Source: Candidatus Nitrospira neomarina (GTDB taxonomy: Bacteria; Nitrospirota; Nitrospiria; Nitrospirales; UBA8639). From it: 64,000 bases of DNA. The notes beneath the pieces were generated by a model, which did not search any database, had not been told where the DNA came from, and worked only from the letters and a program-made list of their open reading frames with translations. The DNA is taken from assembly GCF_032051675.1 (NCBI RefSeq), contig NZ_CP116968.1, forward strand, positions 186,001 to 250,000, in the 5' to 3' direction. The position numbers were made by a program, and so were the translations under genes. Numbering within the stretch: the first letter of the stretch is position 1; each line of letters opens with the position of its first letter. This document shows positions 7,842 through 18,769 of this stretch, in pieces.

Positions 7842-10721
7842 TTGCCCGTGAGTGAAGAACATTTCCGCAAAATTATTGAGGGAGTGGGAATTTCCATCTG
7901 GGAGGAAGATTTCAGCCACGTCAAAATGTTGGTCGATGCCCTTGCTGCCGAAGGCGTGCGAGATTTTCGTCGCTATTTTGTTGAACATCCGGATGTGGTG
8001 GAACGGGCCATTGGGCTTGTTCGCATTCTTGATGTGAACCCGGCTTCGGTCAGGATGTTTGGTGCGACAAGCCGTGGGGAACTTTTGCAATCGCTTCATC
8101 AGATTTTCCTGCCGGAGACCCGCCAGGTGTTTTTTGAGGAATTGGTCAGCATTGCTGAACATCAACAGTTTTTTGAATCGGAAACGGTCCTGAAAACGCT
8201 ACGGGGTGACCGTCTCCATGCCTTGCTCACCATCACCTTCCCTCCCCCCGATCAATCGTTTGATCGCATAGTGGTAACCCTGACGGACATTACGAAACGC
8301 AAACGTGCGGAAGAAGCTCTGCGCGAAAGCGAGGAGCGTTACCGCTCGCTGACGGCGGCGATCACGTCTTTAGTCTGGACCACCGATGCCAAGGGCCGGT
8401 TTGTAACCCCTCAACCGGGGTGGACTGCCTATACCGGCCAGGCCTGGGAACAATTGCGGGAATACGGTTGGAATGAGGCTACTCATCCCGATGACCGGGA
8501 GACCATTCAACGCGTCTGGAATGCAGCCTGCATTTCTGAAACGTCCTTTGAATTCTCCGGGCGGTTGTGGCATGCCTCAAGCCATGCCTATCGTCATGTC
8601 GAAACACGGGGTGTGCCGATCCGGAATGCGGACGGTACGGTGCGGGAATGGATCGGTAAATGCCTTGACGTGGAAGACCGTACACAAGCCGAAAAAGCCC
8701 TGCAGGAGAGCGAACATCGATTCAGCAAATTCATGCGACATCTGCCCGGCCTAGCCTGGATCAAGGATTTGCAGGGACATTATGTATACGCCAATGAGAC
8801 TGCGGAACTGGTGTTTCAGACTCCGCGGGAGCGGCTCTATGGAAGAACCGATAAGGAAATATTTCCTCAGGACGTCGCTGACCAATTTAAAGAAAACGAC
8901 CGGCAGGCGTTAATCAGCGAAACGGGTGTGCAGGTGGTTGAGACGCTCAAGCATCAGGATGGGGTGCTCCATCATGCGATTGTGAGCAAATTTCCCATAC
9001 TGGGGGCCGATGGGCGACCGGTCCTGATCGGCGGAATGGCTATTGACATTACCGCGCGGAAGCAGGCTGAGCAGTTGCTCCTGGAAAGCGAAAGTGAGGC
9101 GCGCCGTCTTTTAGCGCTGAATCAGACAATCATGATGAATATGGGGGAGGGTCTGTACACCCTCGACTCCCAGGGTCTCGTCACCTATGTGAATCCGGAG
9201 GCAGAGCGATTATTGGGATGGACGTCCGGAGAATTACTTGGTCGCTCGATGCACCAGATGGCACATTACCAGTATCCGGACGGTTCACCATTTCCGATAG
9301 AAGAATGCGCGGGTTTTCAAGTTTTACGCAACGGCAAAGTCTTGAGAGACTTCGAAGATACCTTCATCAGAAAAGACGGGAGCTATTTTCCGGTGTCCTA
9401 TTCCTCCTCACCCCTGCGTGACCAGAATGGCAAGATTGCAGGTATCGTCATCGTTTTTCAGGATATTTCCGAGCGGAAGCAGGCTGAGGAGAATTTGCGA
9501 CGTTGGAAGGATGAATTGGAAGTCCGTGTGCAAACACGAACCGGAGAGTTGCTGTCTTCCAAGAATCGCTTGCGTTCATTGGCCGCTCAACTCAGTTTGA
9601 CCGAAGAGCACCAGCGTCGAAAACTGGCGAGAGATTTGCATGATTATCTCGTTCAATTGCTGGTGGTGGGAAGAATGAAATTACATGAATTAAAGGAGAA
9701 TGTGTCCCTCCCGCCTGAGGCGGAGGTGCTGACCGGGGAAGTGGAGGACGTGCTGCAGCAGGCCTTGACCTATTCGCGAACGACCATCGCGGAATTGAGT
9801 CCTCCCGCCTTGCATGAAACCGGTTTGGCGGAATCATTGAAGTGGCTGGCTGAAATAATGGAAAAACATGGTCTACGGGTAAAGGTCCACACCAGTGACT
9901 ATGAGGCTATCCCTCTGTCCGAGGATCGGGTAATCCTGTTGTTTCAGTCGTTACGCGAATTATTATTTAATGTGCTCAAGCATGCCGGCGTGGATGAGGC
10001 GACAGTTCGGATGTCCTCGGGACAGGTCGGCAAGGTGTGCATTGCGGTGGAGGATCACGGAAAGGGACTGCAAGTTGGGGCGATGCAGCAAGCCATGGAA
10101 CCCGGCCATCTGGGTTTGTTTGCGGTACAGGAGCGGATGGAGGCGATGGGAGGGAGAGTGGAATTCACTTCGGCTCCGGGAAAGGGCACTTCTGTCCGGT
10201 TGGTGTTGCCGATTCACGGGTCTCCAGGAGAGATTGACACGGAATCGCCGCGCGAAAGAAAAATTACACAGTCGCCCGGATCGGAACACACGGCCGTCAA
10301 TCCACAATGCGAAGAGGTCGCTAGCATCGGACAGACTACAGTACAACCACGGATCCGGGTGATGTTAGTCGACGACCATGTGATGTTTCGAAAAGGAATG
10401 CAGAAATTACTGGAGCGATATCCGGATGTCGAAATTGTGGGAGAGGCCAATGATGGAGAGGAAGCGGTGAGGGTGGTCCCTCAGCTCATGCCGGATGTCG
10501 TGGTGATGGATAACAATATGCCCAAACTCAACGGCATTGACGCCACAAGACGGATTTGCCGCGAATGGCCGGCTATTAAGGTCATTGGTTTGTCCATGTA
10601 CGATGAGAAAGAGATTCGGGCGGCGATGCTCGATGCCGGCGCGGTCGATTATCTGCAGAAAAATGGCACCGTCACGGAACTGTACCAAGCTATCTGTGCT
10701 CTGTTCCCACAGCCGACATGA
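7842..10721 (+). CDS. PAS-domain hybrid histidine kinase with receiver domain
   Basis: A 959-residue soluble sensor with no membrane segment. Domains: a PAS-like region from the start (VGISIWEEDFS), then three further PAS units beginning near ERYRSLTAAI, HRFSKFMRHL and LLALNQTIMM. Next comes a HisKA_3 dimerisation domain with the phospho-accepting histidine about residue 600 in ARDLHDYLVQ, then an ATPase domain (LRELLFNVLKHAG, ending with GKGTSVRLVL). The C-terminal receiver has acidic pair DD near 844 and phospho-acceptor Asp about 890 in VVMDNNMPKLNG. The kinase is the NarX/DegS type and the receiver is NarL-like, but no HTH output domain follows. TTG 7842 or GTG 7848 start; both lack a strong ribosome site and a stop precedes them. 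Confidence 0.88.
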   Translation: MPVSEEHFRKIIEGVGISIWEEDFSHVKMLVDALAAEGVRDFRRYFVEHPDVVERAIGLVRILDVNPASVRMFGATSRGELLQSLHQIFLPETRQVFFEELVSIAEHQQFFESETVLKTLRGDRLHALLTITFPPPDQSFDRIVVTLTDITKRKRAEEALRESEERYRSLTAAITSLVWTTDAKGRFVTPQPGWTAYTGQAWEQLREYGWNEATHPDDRETIQRVWNAACISETSFEFSGRLWHASSHAYRHVETRGVPIRNADGTVREWIGKCLDVEDRTQAEKALQESEHRFSKFMRHLPGLAWIKDLQGHYVYANETAELVFQTPRERLYGRTDKEIFPQDVADQFKENDRQALISETGVQVVETLKHQDGVLHHAIVSKFPILGADGRPVLIGGMAIDITARKQAEQLLLESESEARRLLALNQTIMMNMGEGLYTLDSQGLVTYVNPEAERLLGWTSGELLGRSMHQMAHYQYPDGSPFPIEECAGFQVLRNGKVLRDFEDTFIRKDGSYFPVSYSSSPLRDQNGKIAGIVIVFQDISERKQAEENLRRWKDELEVRVQTRTGELLSSKNRLRSLAAQLSLTEEHQRRKLARDLHDYLVQLLVVGRMKLHELKENVSLPPEAEVLTGEVEDVLQQALTYSRTTIAELSPPALHETGLAESLKWLAEIMEKHGLRVKVHTSDYEAIPLSEDRVILLFQSLRELLFNVLKHAGVDEATVRMSSGQVGKVCIAVEDHGKGLQVGAMQQAMEPGHLGLFAVQERMEAMGGRVEFTSAPGKGTSVRLVLPIHGSPGEIDTESPRERKITQSPGSEHTAVNPQCEEVASIGQTTVQPRIRVMLVDDHVMFRKGMQKLLERYPDVEIVGEANDGEEAVRVVPQLMPDVVVMDNNMPKLNGIDATRRICREWPAIKVIGLSMYDEKEIRAAMLDAGAVDYLQKNGTVTELYQAICALFPQPT

Positions 10722-10859
10722 CGCGTTGGATGAGCTGAATCCTGGTGCAAAGGCCATCAACGACAACCTTACCTCATGGTGGTTCTCACCATCGTTCACA
10801 CCGGCCTCCTGCTTGTAGTCCACACTCGGTAATCCTCTTCTATCCAGGTTCTTTTCGCC

Positions 10860-12167
10860 ATGAATGGACCGCTGGTTCCCCCTATACGTAGGCGAAATAT
10901 CAAATTCTTCATGAAATGTCTGCCGGTATTCATGGGGATCATGATGTTGTCAGGCTGTAGCCTGAACTCAGTTCCCACGCCTGATCATACCGGGAACGTC
11001 GATTCAGCAGTCATTGTCGTACCCGGCTATTATGGGACGCAGTTGGTTCGAGAGTCGGATGGCAGTCTGGTGTTTATTACGCTCAGCCAGGTGCTGTTTG
11101 GAGATCAGTCGTTGACCATTCCTGTACCCGGCTTGGGCTTTCAAAAAACGATTGATCTGCAACCTGAGGGCATCTTTGAGGCATTTCGCGTCGTCCCGCT
11201 TGTCTATTCCATTGATGTGTATGGCTCCCTCCTGGACCGACTACGGGTTTCCAAACCTAGGGGCGGGGAGGTAATTCCCTTTACCTATGATTGGCGGGGG
11301 GACCTCATGCATGCCGTCAGAAGCTTTGATGGCCTTATCCGCAGACTTCGGGATCAAGGCAAGAAAGATATTTCTGTTGTTGCCCATAGTATGGGTGGCC
11401 TGATTGTCAGCTACTATTTACGGTATGGCACACAGAATATTGACACTGCCGTGGAGACCTGGGAAGGAGCAGGGGAGATCAGCCGCGTGGTGATGGCCGG
11501 GGTGCCATTCCTTGGAGCCATGAACTCGTTTCGAAACATGAACTATGGGGCGACCTTCGGTTGGAACTCCTCTCTGCTCAGCTACGAGGCTTATGCGTCT
11601 TTCCCGGCCAGTTACTATCTTTTACCGATTGCCGAGTCTGATGAACTGCTTACTCCGGAACTGAAGCTCTTGCACGGGGTGATAAGAAATGCCGGACAGT
11701 GGCAACAGTCCGAATGGGGGCTGCTCAAGAATAAACAAACCTTATCCAAAGAAGTCATTGATGGGCGGGCCGCCTACCTGTCCTTTTGGCTTCGTCGATC
11801 GGAACAGTTTTTGGAACGGCTTCACGCACCTCTCTCTACGCCAAGCCCACATCAACCCTCCCTTCTGTACCTGTATGCGACAGGCACATCGACCTTGGCC
11901 AAAGGGGTGTGGACGGGAAACCCTGGGAAGGGCCCTGATTCCCTGTTGTTTGAGGATCCCGACTTGGTAGCCGCAGGTTCTGCAGGGAATCATCCCACTG
12001 TCTATGCGGATGGAGATGGAACGGTGACGGTGTCATCCGCTTGGCTTCCGGCAGCCTATCGTCAGAGCTTTCAGCCCACCATACGGGACTATGAAGTTGG
12101 ACATACCGAATTGGTCACGACCCCGGATATCCAAGACGATATCATAAAATTCCTCGATAGACGGTAA
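10860..12167 (+). CDS. lipoprotein with lipase/acyltransferase (LCAT-like) fold
   Basis: 435 residues. The N-terminus has a basic start, a hydrophobic run and the lipobox LSGC, so the mature protein should be a lipid-anchored envelope lipoprotein. The alpha/beta hydrolase core begins with VIVVPGYYGTQLV (oxyanion strand) and has the nucleophile elbow AHSMGGLIVSYY, with a candidate acid in DGDGTV and His in the final VGHTEL segment. This order matches lecithin-cholesterol acyltransferase/PGAP1-like enzymes, which act on phospholipid or sterol acyl esters. The substrate cannot be read from the sequence. A shorter start at 10911 is possible. The gene follows the hybrid kinase by about 140 bases. 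Confidence 0.82.
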   Translation: MNGPLVPPIRRRNIKFFMKCLPVFMGIMMLSGCSLNSVPTPDHTGNVDSAVIVVPGYYGTQLVRESDGSLVFITLSQVLFGDQSLTIPVPGLGFQKTIDLQPEGIFEAFRVVPLVYSIDVYGSLLDRLRVSKPRGGEVIPFTYDWRGDLMHAVRSFDGLIRRLRDQGKKDISVVAHSMGGLIVSYYLRYGTQNIDTAVETWEGAGEISRVVMAGVPFLGAMNSFRNMNYGATFGWNSSLLSYEAYASFPASYYLLPIAESDELLTPELKLLHGVIRNAGQWQQSEWGLLKNKQTLSKEVIDGRAAYLSFWLRRSEQFLERLHAPLSTPSPHQPSLLYLYATGTSTLAKGVWTGNPGKGPDSLLFEDPDLVAAGSAGNHPTVYADGDGTVTVSSAWLPAAYRQSFQPTIRDYEVGHTELVTTPDIQDDIIKFLDRR

Positions 12168-12600
12168 AGGCAAACCTCCCCCTGAATAATAGATGCAGGG
12201 CTCATTATTGTGTGGTTGAGTATGCGTGGAAAAACTTTGTGACCAACTGAGAATTCTCAAACATAACTTTTTGGCATAGGAATTATTCGTGGCCTTGTAT
12301 CTTTCTCTGGATCCGAAACCGGGGGCTCCCTTACGGGCCTTCTGGCTTTAGCTGTCGGAAGCAGGATTGCGGGTAATCTGATGATGCTTGCTGCGGCCAG
12401 GAATGTGATGATTCCCAGCGGGCGGAGCAAAAAGGGTACACCTTGAGTTTCAGGACTTTTGCCTGGATCGAAGTGCCGTTGACGATTCTCCAAAGGCTGG
12501 TCTATGCCGTGTATGTTGAATGGGGTGTGGGGTAGGAGAGTGTTGCAAAAAACTCCATCACCCGCTTCATGCGTTACAGCGATGCTGTGCGGCAAAACGT
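12168..12600. other. 433-base intergenic region
   Basis: This is the space between the convergent lipase and cytochrome genes. One 112-codon minus-strand frame (12257-12595) exists, but it lacks a ribosome site and domain-like content, so I do not call it a gene. Confidence 0.5.
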
Positions 12601-12951
12601 TTACGGTGAGAGTGCACGGATGTAATGCACCAGGTCCAGGACCTGTTCATCGGTGAAGGTGTCCGCCCAGCCATGCATTTCGCCTCCCCCTTTTTTGATC
12701 ATAGAAAAGAGTTCCTGGTTGGATTTGTTCTGTGTCATTTGCGAGGTCAAATTGGCAGGATCCTGTTCCAGGAAAGGACGTAGGACGCCTCTCCCGTCCC
12801 TCTGAGGACCATGACAATCTTGACAATATTGTTGGAAGAGCGCTTTGCCGGGTTGGGCCTCCTCTTCCATAGCTAGAGCCTGGAGAAAGGGTATCAGGCT
12901 CATGATCGTCGAGATGAGGATCGCGCCCACAGATGAGTGTAAAGGTTTCAT
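12601..12951 (-). CDS. monoheme cytochrome c
   Basis: A 116-residue class I-type cytochrome c with one CxxCH heme site (CQDCHG) about 15 residues into the mature part, and a candidate axial methionine in EMHGW, followed by the usual C-terminal helix (DEQVLDLVHYIRAL). ATG 12951 gives a clean signal peptide ending near LQALAMEE; an upstream in-frame ATG at 13017 has a G-rich stretch before it, so the exact start is uncertain. It is exported to the periplasm, where heme is attached. It shares the MHGW motif and C-terminal helix pattern with the cytochrome at 13686, and the IPT/TIG gene lies between them on the same strand. Confidence 0.87.
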   Translation of the reverse strand: MKPLHSSVGAILISTIMSLIPFLQALAMEEEAQPGKALFQQYCQDCHGPQRDGRGVLRPFLEQDPANLTSQMTQNKSNQELFSMIKKGGGEMHGWADTFTDEQVLDLVHYIRALSP

Positions 12952-13112
12952 GTGGATTAAAATCAAGATAAAGGGTTCAGAGCCCCACATCTTTAAAAAC
13001 CTTAGGGGCCTATCCATCGTCACCCCCCAGTGGCCTCCTTGCCATTTGGCACCTCTTGTTCCACCGGGAACCTTTTTGCTGTTGATCAATACTGATCCGC
13101 TGCGTTTAGGGT

Positions 13113-13553
13113 CTATTCCTTTTTCTGGATGAGCACCGCGGACCGTACCGCACCGCCACCGGTCTCCACATTCACAAAAATTATTCCTGTGGAAAGGTTG
13201 TCGGGCGCCGTTGCTTCTATTCTATCATTTCCCTTGAGGGTGAAATCCTTCGCATTTTCGTACCCGAATGTGACCGAGTGCAGGCATTCTTTTTTTTGCC
13301 CAAAATCTTCTCCAATGATGACCACTTTAGCACCTGCCTGAAATTCATCGGGTTCAATTTTTGTAATTTTTGGCCGGCGACTTGGGTCGCAAACCGGATC
13401 CGCCTTGATTGTTTCTTCACTAGAGACCGAAGGTGATTCGGTGGTAGCCATTTGGGAGGGAAGGCCTGATTGGGCTTTTGCTTCGGTCATCCAGAGGATG
13501 TCGAATCCGGTAAGGGGTCCCATCATGATAAGGAGTAGAATTGTAAGTCTCAT
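13113..13553 (-). CDS. secreted IPT/TIG-domain protein
   Basis: 146 residues from ATG 13553, which has AGAGAGGA 6 bases upstream. A hydrophobic signal segment (LTILLLIMMGPLTGF) is followed by a Ser/Thr-rich linker. The C-terminal half holds an immunoglobulin-like IPT/TIG domain: PKITKIEPDEFQAGAKVVI, then GEDFG, and a closing strand GIIFVNVETGGG. Such domains bind proteins or sugars and are rarely catalytic. It sits between two cytochrome c genes on the same strand with gaps of 132-161 bases, which suggests it may scaffold a small periplasmic electron-transfer group. That is inference. Confidence 0.78.
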   Translation of the reverse strand: MRLTILLLIMMGPLTGFDILWMTEAKAQSGLPSQMATTESPSVSSEETIKADPVCDPSRRPKITKIEPDEFQAGAKVVIIGEDFGQKKECLHSVTFGYENAKDFTLKGNDRIEATAPDNLSTGIIFVNVETGGGAVRSAVLIQKKE

Positions 13554-13685
13554 AAGAATTCCTCTCTGGTATAAAAATGAGAAACAAGCCATACCTACTT
13601 CAAGGATGGTGTATTTAACCCTGAGTGAATCCCCTAAAGCTAGCCCTCTCTTAAAGATTTAAGGCGGTCCTTTTTCCACCAAATT

Positions 13686-14051
13686 TTAAGGCACCGGAGG
13701 TTCATAAGGCGCCAGTCGTCTGATGTAGGCGGTGACCGCGCGGATTTCTTCGACACTGAGCTTGTCCCACCACCCGTGCATAGGACTGAAGGCCAATCCC
13801 CAGATGATTGCTGAACGAAGGTCCGTCTCCGATTTGGCCCGGGATTCCATGCGTTGAAAATTAGCGGGCGGGACGAGGAGCCCGGAAGCGTCCGGTCCAT
13901 CGCCTTTTCCCTGGATACCGTGGCACCTCACGCAGTGGGCCTGATACACAATTTCGCCTTGCAAGGGATCGACTTGCGGTTCCTGGGCTCCAGTGGGTAT
14001 GGCCCACCCGATCAGCAGTAATAAACTCCAAACCATGATGCGAGCTTTCAT
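13686..14051 (-). CDS. monoheme cytochrome c
   Basis: 121 residues from ATG 14051, preceded by AAGGAGAG. The signal peptide (MVWSLLLLIGWAIPTGA) is followed by a single heme site CVRCHG, and a candidate axial Met in FSPMHGWWDKLS. The C-terminal helix EEIRAVTAYIRRLAP resembles its paralogue at 12601. It is a periplasmic electron carrier. The redox partners are unknown. It is probably the first gene of a three-gene minus-strand cluster. Longer in-frame starts up to 14123 lack a ribosome site. Confidence 0.87.
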   Translation of the reverse strand: MKARIMVWSLLLLIGWAIPTGAQEPQVDPLQGEIVYQAHCVRCHGIQGKGDGPDASGLLVPPANFQRMESRAKSETDLRSAIIWGLAFSPMHGWWDKLSVEEIRAVTAYIRRLAPYEPPVP

Positions 14052-14611
14052 GAGATGTCTCTCCTTGTGAGTGTCCATAAGGCATAATTCGGGTGGGACC
14101 CGGGATGCGAAAGCGGTCCTCATTTTTTTTTAATTTGTGATGTCTTGGGTTTGTGGCGCGGACCTTGTGAATCCATTGCTTGTGTGACGCGAATCCATAT
14201 AATTGATAAATCCAAGATTCATGCCGCCGTGTGTGATCGAATCTTCCAGTATAGGAAAGAACGAAAATGTCACCCACAAGAAAAATTTTGGTGTAGTTGT
14301 CTATTTATTGTATGGGAAAGCAGGTTGAAAATGTCCCATCCTGCCACATAACGAAAGCGTTGATCCGTCCCACTTTGCCCCAATCCACATAGTAGAGGTG
14401 ATGATTTTTCATCTCAGGTTTGTTGAATTCGGGAAGGGAAATGTCCCATCAGGCAGCTTGCCAAAGGCGGGATATTGCCCACAGTCGGTTTAGATTGCAG
14501 ACTTTAGAATGTCACGGGTGGCGTGAAGTCACGGGGTGAACGCTTTTGTCTGGGCTTCGTGGGAGCGGCGCTGATATATGAGCTGTCTTGCTTGGGGAGA
14601 AAGAAACAATA
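14052..14611. other. 560-base intergenic region
   Basis: No gene recognised. It contains two short similar motifs, AAATGTCCCATCCTGCC near 14329 and AAATGTCCCATCAGGC near 14440, that may be a degenerate direct repeat. The promoter of the minus-strand cytochrome cluster is expected here but I could not fix it. Confidence 0.4.
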
Positions 14612-14740
14612 TTATTGGATCAATGTCTCATTCACGGTTGAAAAAAGTCGATTAATCAGTTCGCCCGATAGAGAACCGACGGCTGTAGCCACCAGGGCTG
14701 ACAATAGGATGCCGATGAAAATGATGAAGAGAAACCTCAT
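14612..14740 (-). CDS. 42-residue single-pass membrane protein
   Basis: A tiny gene with an excellent ribosome site: AAGGAG six bases before ATG 14740. The protein begins MRFLFIIFIGILLSALVA, a hydrophobic helix of about 20 residues, and ends with a short polar tail (GELINRLFSTVNETLIQ). It is expected in the inner membrane. I do not recognise the family. It belongs to a set of comparable tiny membrane proteins in the next 9 kb (18680, 21119, 23149) that flank chaperone and protease genes. Confidence 0.65.
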   Translation of the reverse strand: MRFLFIIFIGILLSALVATAVGSLSGELINRLFSTVNETLIQ

Positions 14741-15251
14741 GAAGGGCTCCTTATTTTGATGATGGCCGTGCCGTACGGCTTGATTGTTGGATGGTCTCAT
14801 TGAGCTATTCCATTATTTACTTGAGTGCCAATAGACCAGGTAAAATTCAAATGATTTTCGATTCAATGGAGCGCTGTATTGGCTACAATGTATAGCTGGG
14901 GTGAGACTGACATGAATATGCCTCAAAAGATGGGGAATTAAGGTCTGGTGTGTGTCGACTAAAAAGTCCGGAGAAGTTTCGGCATTGAGGGGGAGACAAA
15001 CCGGATAGAGGTTTGGGACATTCCAGGTAGAAACTGACAAAGAGAAAAGTGAAGAGCCGGATTCCCTTCTCGGCTTGGTTTCTTAGATGATTGGCCACAC
15101 CGGTTGGCGCGGCAATCGCTCTGTATTCATATTCGAAATATACAAGAGGGCGGGGAGGAAGACCTATCGTTCTCTGATCGGCGGTTAGGGTGGGTGGGCT
15201 AAGTGAGTCGATCTTAAGCGTTGTTCTCCAGAACTAAGGCATCGCTGGAGT
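14741..15251. other. 511-base intergenic region
   Basis: No gene recognised. Minus-strand frames of 60-75 codons occur but have no ribosome site and implausible composition. The region precedes the 42-residue membrane protein and follows the cbpM stop. Confidence 0.45.
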
Positions 15252-15578
15252 CTACTGGTTGGAAAGATTGTGGATCTGTTGTTCCAGTTCTTCGATGCGG
15301 TCTAACAATTCCAAAGCCACGCTGACTCCCGGCCAGTTAATCCCTAAGTCTCGATGTAACCGGAGCCCCCGGCTTAAGCGGTCAATGGCGTCTTCGGGAA
15401 ACAACACCATCCCTTCCGGGTCCGGTTCCGGTGGTTGAATAATTTCCCATTGCAAACAGACCTCCAGCATGTCTTCACCGATCCCTAATCGGGTACAGAC
15501 TTCTTCACGGCGTATTCTTCCAAAGGTGATGATTTCCGCGGTAACCTGTTCTAAGGATGGATCCGAGTCGTCAGTCAT
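15252..15578 (-). CDS. cbpM: chaperone modulator CbpM
   Basis: 108 residues from ATG 15578, which lies inside the last codons of cbpA (8-base overlap ATGACTGA) with GAGG seven bases upstream, so translation is coupled. The MerR-like N-terminal part (ITFGRIRREEVCTRLGIGE) and the C-terminal coiled coil (LELLDRIEELEQQIHNL) match CbpM, which binds the J-domain of CbpA and inhibits its stimulation of DnaK. Gene order cbpA-cbpM is the same as in E. coli. The middle contains INWPGVSVALE, typical of the family. Confidence 0.88.
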   Translation of the reverse strand: MTDDSDPSLEQVTAEIITFGRIRREEVCTRLGIGEDMLEVCLQWEIIQPPEPDPEGMVLFPEDAIDRLSRGLRLHRDLGINWPGVSVALELLDRIEELEQQIHNLSNQ

Positions 15579-16530
15579 TAGCGGCCTCACGAAGAAGAGT
15601 TGAACGGGGGTCAGGATGATCGAACTTCGCTAATTGCTCATAGAGTTGTTGTTCCTCGGAGGAAGGAGTCTCAGGGGTGACGATGTCCAGAACCACAAAT
15701 TGATCTCCATGCCCTCCTGTTCGTTTGGGCAGTCCCTTGCCCTTTAATCGCATTCGTTGTTGGGATTGGCTCCTGGCGGGAACTTTCAGACGGACTGTTC
15801 CTGATAACGTGGGTACCTGAATGTCGGTGCCCAATACGGCCTCCCACGGCCAAAGCGGGAGAGTGACCACAATATCTGAATCTTTGCGTTGAAAGACGGG
15901 ATGAGGGGCAATTTGTACATGAAAGAATAAATCCCCTGGTGGCCCTCCTCCGCGACCGGGCGCGCCTTTTCCTTTCACCCGAAGACGTTCGCCATCGCGA
16001 ACTCCGGCTGGAATGCGAACTTCGATTGAGCGAGGGGTTCCCCCGGCATCAGAAAGATTTAAGGCGCGGCGCGTGCCGGTAAAGGCTTCCCGGAGTGAGA
16101 TCGGCAGATTGGCTTCCAGGTCGGCACCCGCCATCGCGAAGCCGCGAAAACCGGCCCCTTCCCGTTGAGCCCCCTGCCGGAACATGTTCTCAAAAATATC
16201 ACTGAAATCAGCGCCTCCCTGAGTAAATCCACCAGGTCCTCCACCCGGATACGCCCCACCGCCCTGTTGGCGGGCCCGTTCATAGGCCTCGGCTTCCTTC
16301 CAGTTCATGCCGTATTGATCATATTTTTTTCTATTATCCTCATCCCCTAAAATTTCATAGGCTTCATTCAGCTCTTTGAATTTCTTTTCCATTTCCACTT
16401 TTTTTTCACCGGGATGTAAATCCGGATGATATTGGCGTGCCAACCGACGATAGGCGTTTTTGAGCTCTTTGGCGTCAACGTTTTTTTTGACCCCCAGGAT
16501 GTCGTAAAGATCGCGTTGTGCAGATGCCAT
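15571..16530 (-). CDS. cbpA: DnaJ-family co-chaperone CbpA
   Basis: 319 residues: J-domain at about 7-72 with the HPD motif in RQYHPDLHPGE, a Gly-rich linker (GGGAYPGGGPGGF), then two beta-sandwich substrate domains and a C-terminal helix. There is no Cys-rich zinc region, which separates it from DnaJ and places it with CbpA/DjlA-like type B co-chaperones. It stimulates DnaK ATPase and, in E. coli, binds curved DNA in stationary phase. Ribosome site AAGGAT precedes ATG 16530; the complementary GUCCUU lies 13 nt further upstream in the leader and could mask it. It is first in the operon with cbpM. Confidence 0.92.
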   Translation of the reverse strand: MASAQRDLYDILGVKKNVDAKELKNAYRRLARQYHPDLHPGEKKVEMEKKFKELNEAYEILGDEDNRKKYDQYGMNWKEAEAYERARQQGGGAYPGGGPGGFTQGGADFSDIFENMFRQGAQREGAGFRGFAMAGADLEANLPISLREAFTGTRRALNLSDAGGTPRSIEVRIPAGVRDGERLRVKGKGAPGRGGGPPGDLFFHVQIAPHPVFQRKDSDIVVTLPLWPWEAVLGTDIQVPTLSGTVRLKVPARSQSQQRMRLKGKGLPKRTGGHGDQFVVLDIVTPETPSSEEQQLYEQLAKFDHPDPRSTLLREAAND

Positions 16531-17012
16531 AGATAAAAATCCTTGACTAGGTTAAGAAAGGACCAAGCTCATGGAAAACAACAAGCCTGCTTAATCTGTC
16601 AAGCTAACGTGTTTCTACAAAAGAATACAATAGACAACTTTTCTGAAAAGCATTCTATCGCATTCATGAAGGAAGCTGAATACACATCGGTGGTTTTATG
16701 GACAGTGAAGGCGATTGGTGTGACGAATGAACTTCGGGGATGAAAATTTCTCATTGTGGAATGTGAGGGCGAGGGATGTCATACCAAGGAGAATCTCTTC
16801 TCATTTGACCGGAGATTGCTGTAGTGGCAGAGCACTACGTTGTCTGTGGGCTGGCCTTATTGGGTAATTCCGTATCGCCAATTTGGACGCCTATTTTTAA
16901 AGCTGGTTTCCAGCTATCGCCAATACGTGTCGTGGTCCACCTTTAACTTTGGAACGACCACAGGAACGTCCAATTTGATCTCCCGAATCTATAAAATACT
17001 CATAACTACGTT
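16531..17012. other. 482-base intergenic region upstream of cbpA
   Basis: It holds the cbpA leader and probably its promoter. I could not match a heat-shock sigma factor consensus with confidence. A plus-strand frame of 66 codons at 16543 has no ribosome site and I do not count it as a gene. Confidence 0.45.
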
Positions 17013-18551
<1,539 letters not shown>

Positions 18552-18679
18552 TGGACCTCACGAAGACAATTCGACTCTGTGAAAAGAATCCTCCTACAAG
18601 CAATCGTGTTTCCCATCAATAAGGACAAAGCCTTAAAGCTCTAAAACATTCAAACGTTTGTGTGTGTTTCCTGGTTAGG

Positions 18680-18769
18680 TCATTCAAAAAATCCAATGAA
18701 CCATTTCAGAATCAGCGCATTGATAAATATGATCACTCCAATACACGCAATGATAAGCAATTCGAACAT
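18680..18769 (-). CDS. 29-residue membrane peptide
   Basis: A very short gene with a textbook ribosome site, AGGAGG six bases before ATG 18769. The product is almost wholly hydrophobic: MFELLIIACIGVIIF, then INALILKWFIGFFE, one transmembrane helix with an acidic end. The stop is at 18680-18682, 128 bases before the htrA start on the same strand, so it may be transcribed ahead of htrA. It could modulate an envelope protein, as many bacterial peptides of this size do, but I recognise no family. Confidence 0.6.
   Translation of the reverse strand: MFELLIIACIGVIIFINALILKWFIGFFE

Noticed and set aside
12257-12595. 112-codon minus-strand frame between lipase and cytochrome
   Set aside because: One hydrophobic stretch but no ribosome site and otherwise random-looking composition; not called.
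16804-16840. tRNA-like stretch (GTAGTGGCAGAGCAC)
   Set aside because: No cloverleaf arms or CCA-proximal pairing could be built around it.
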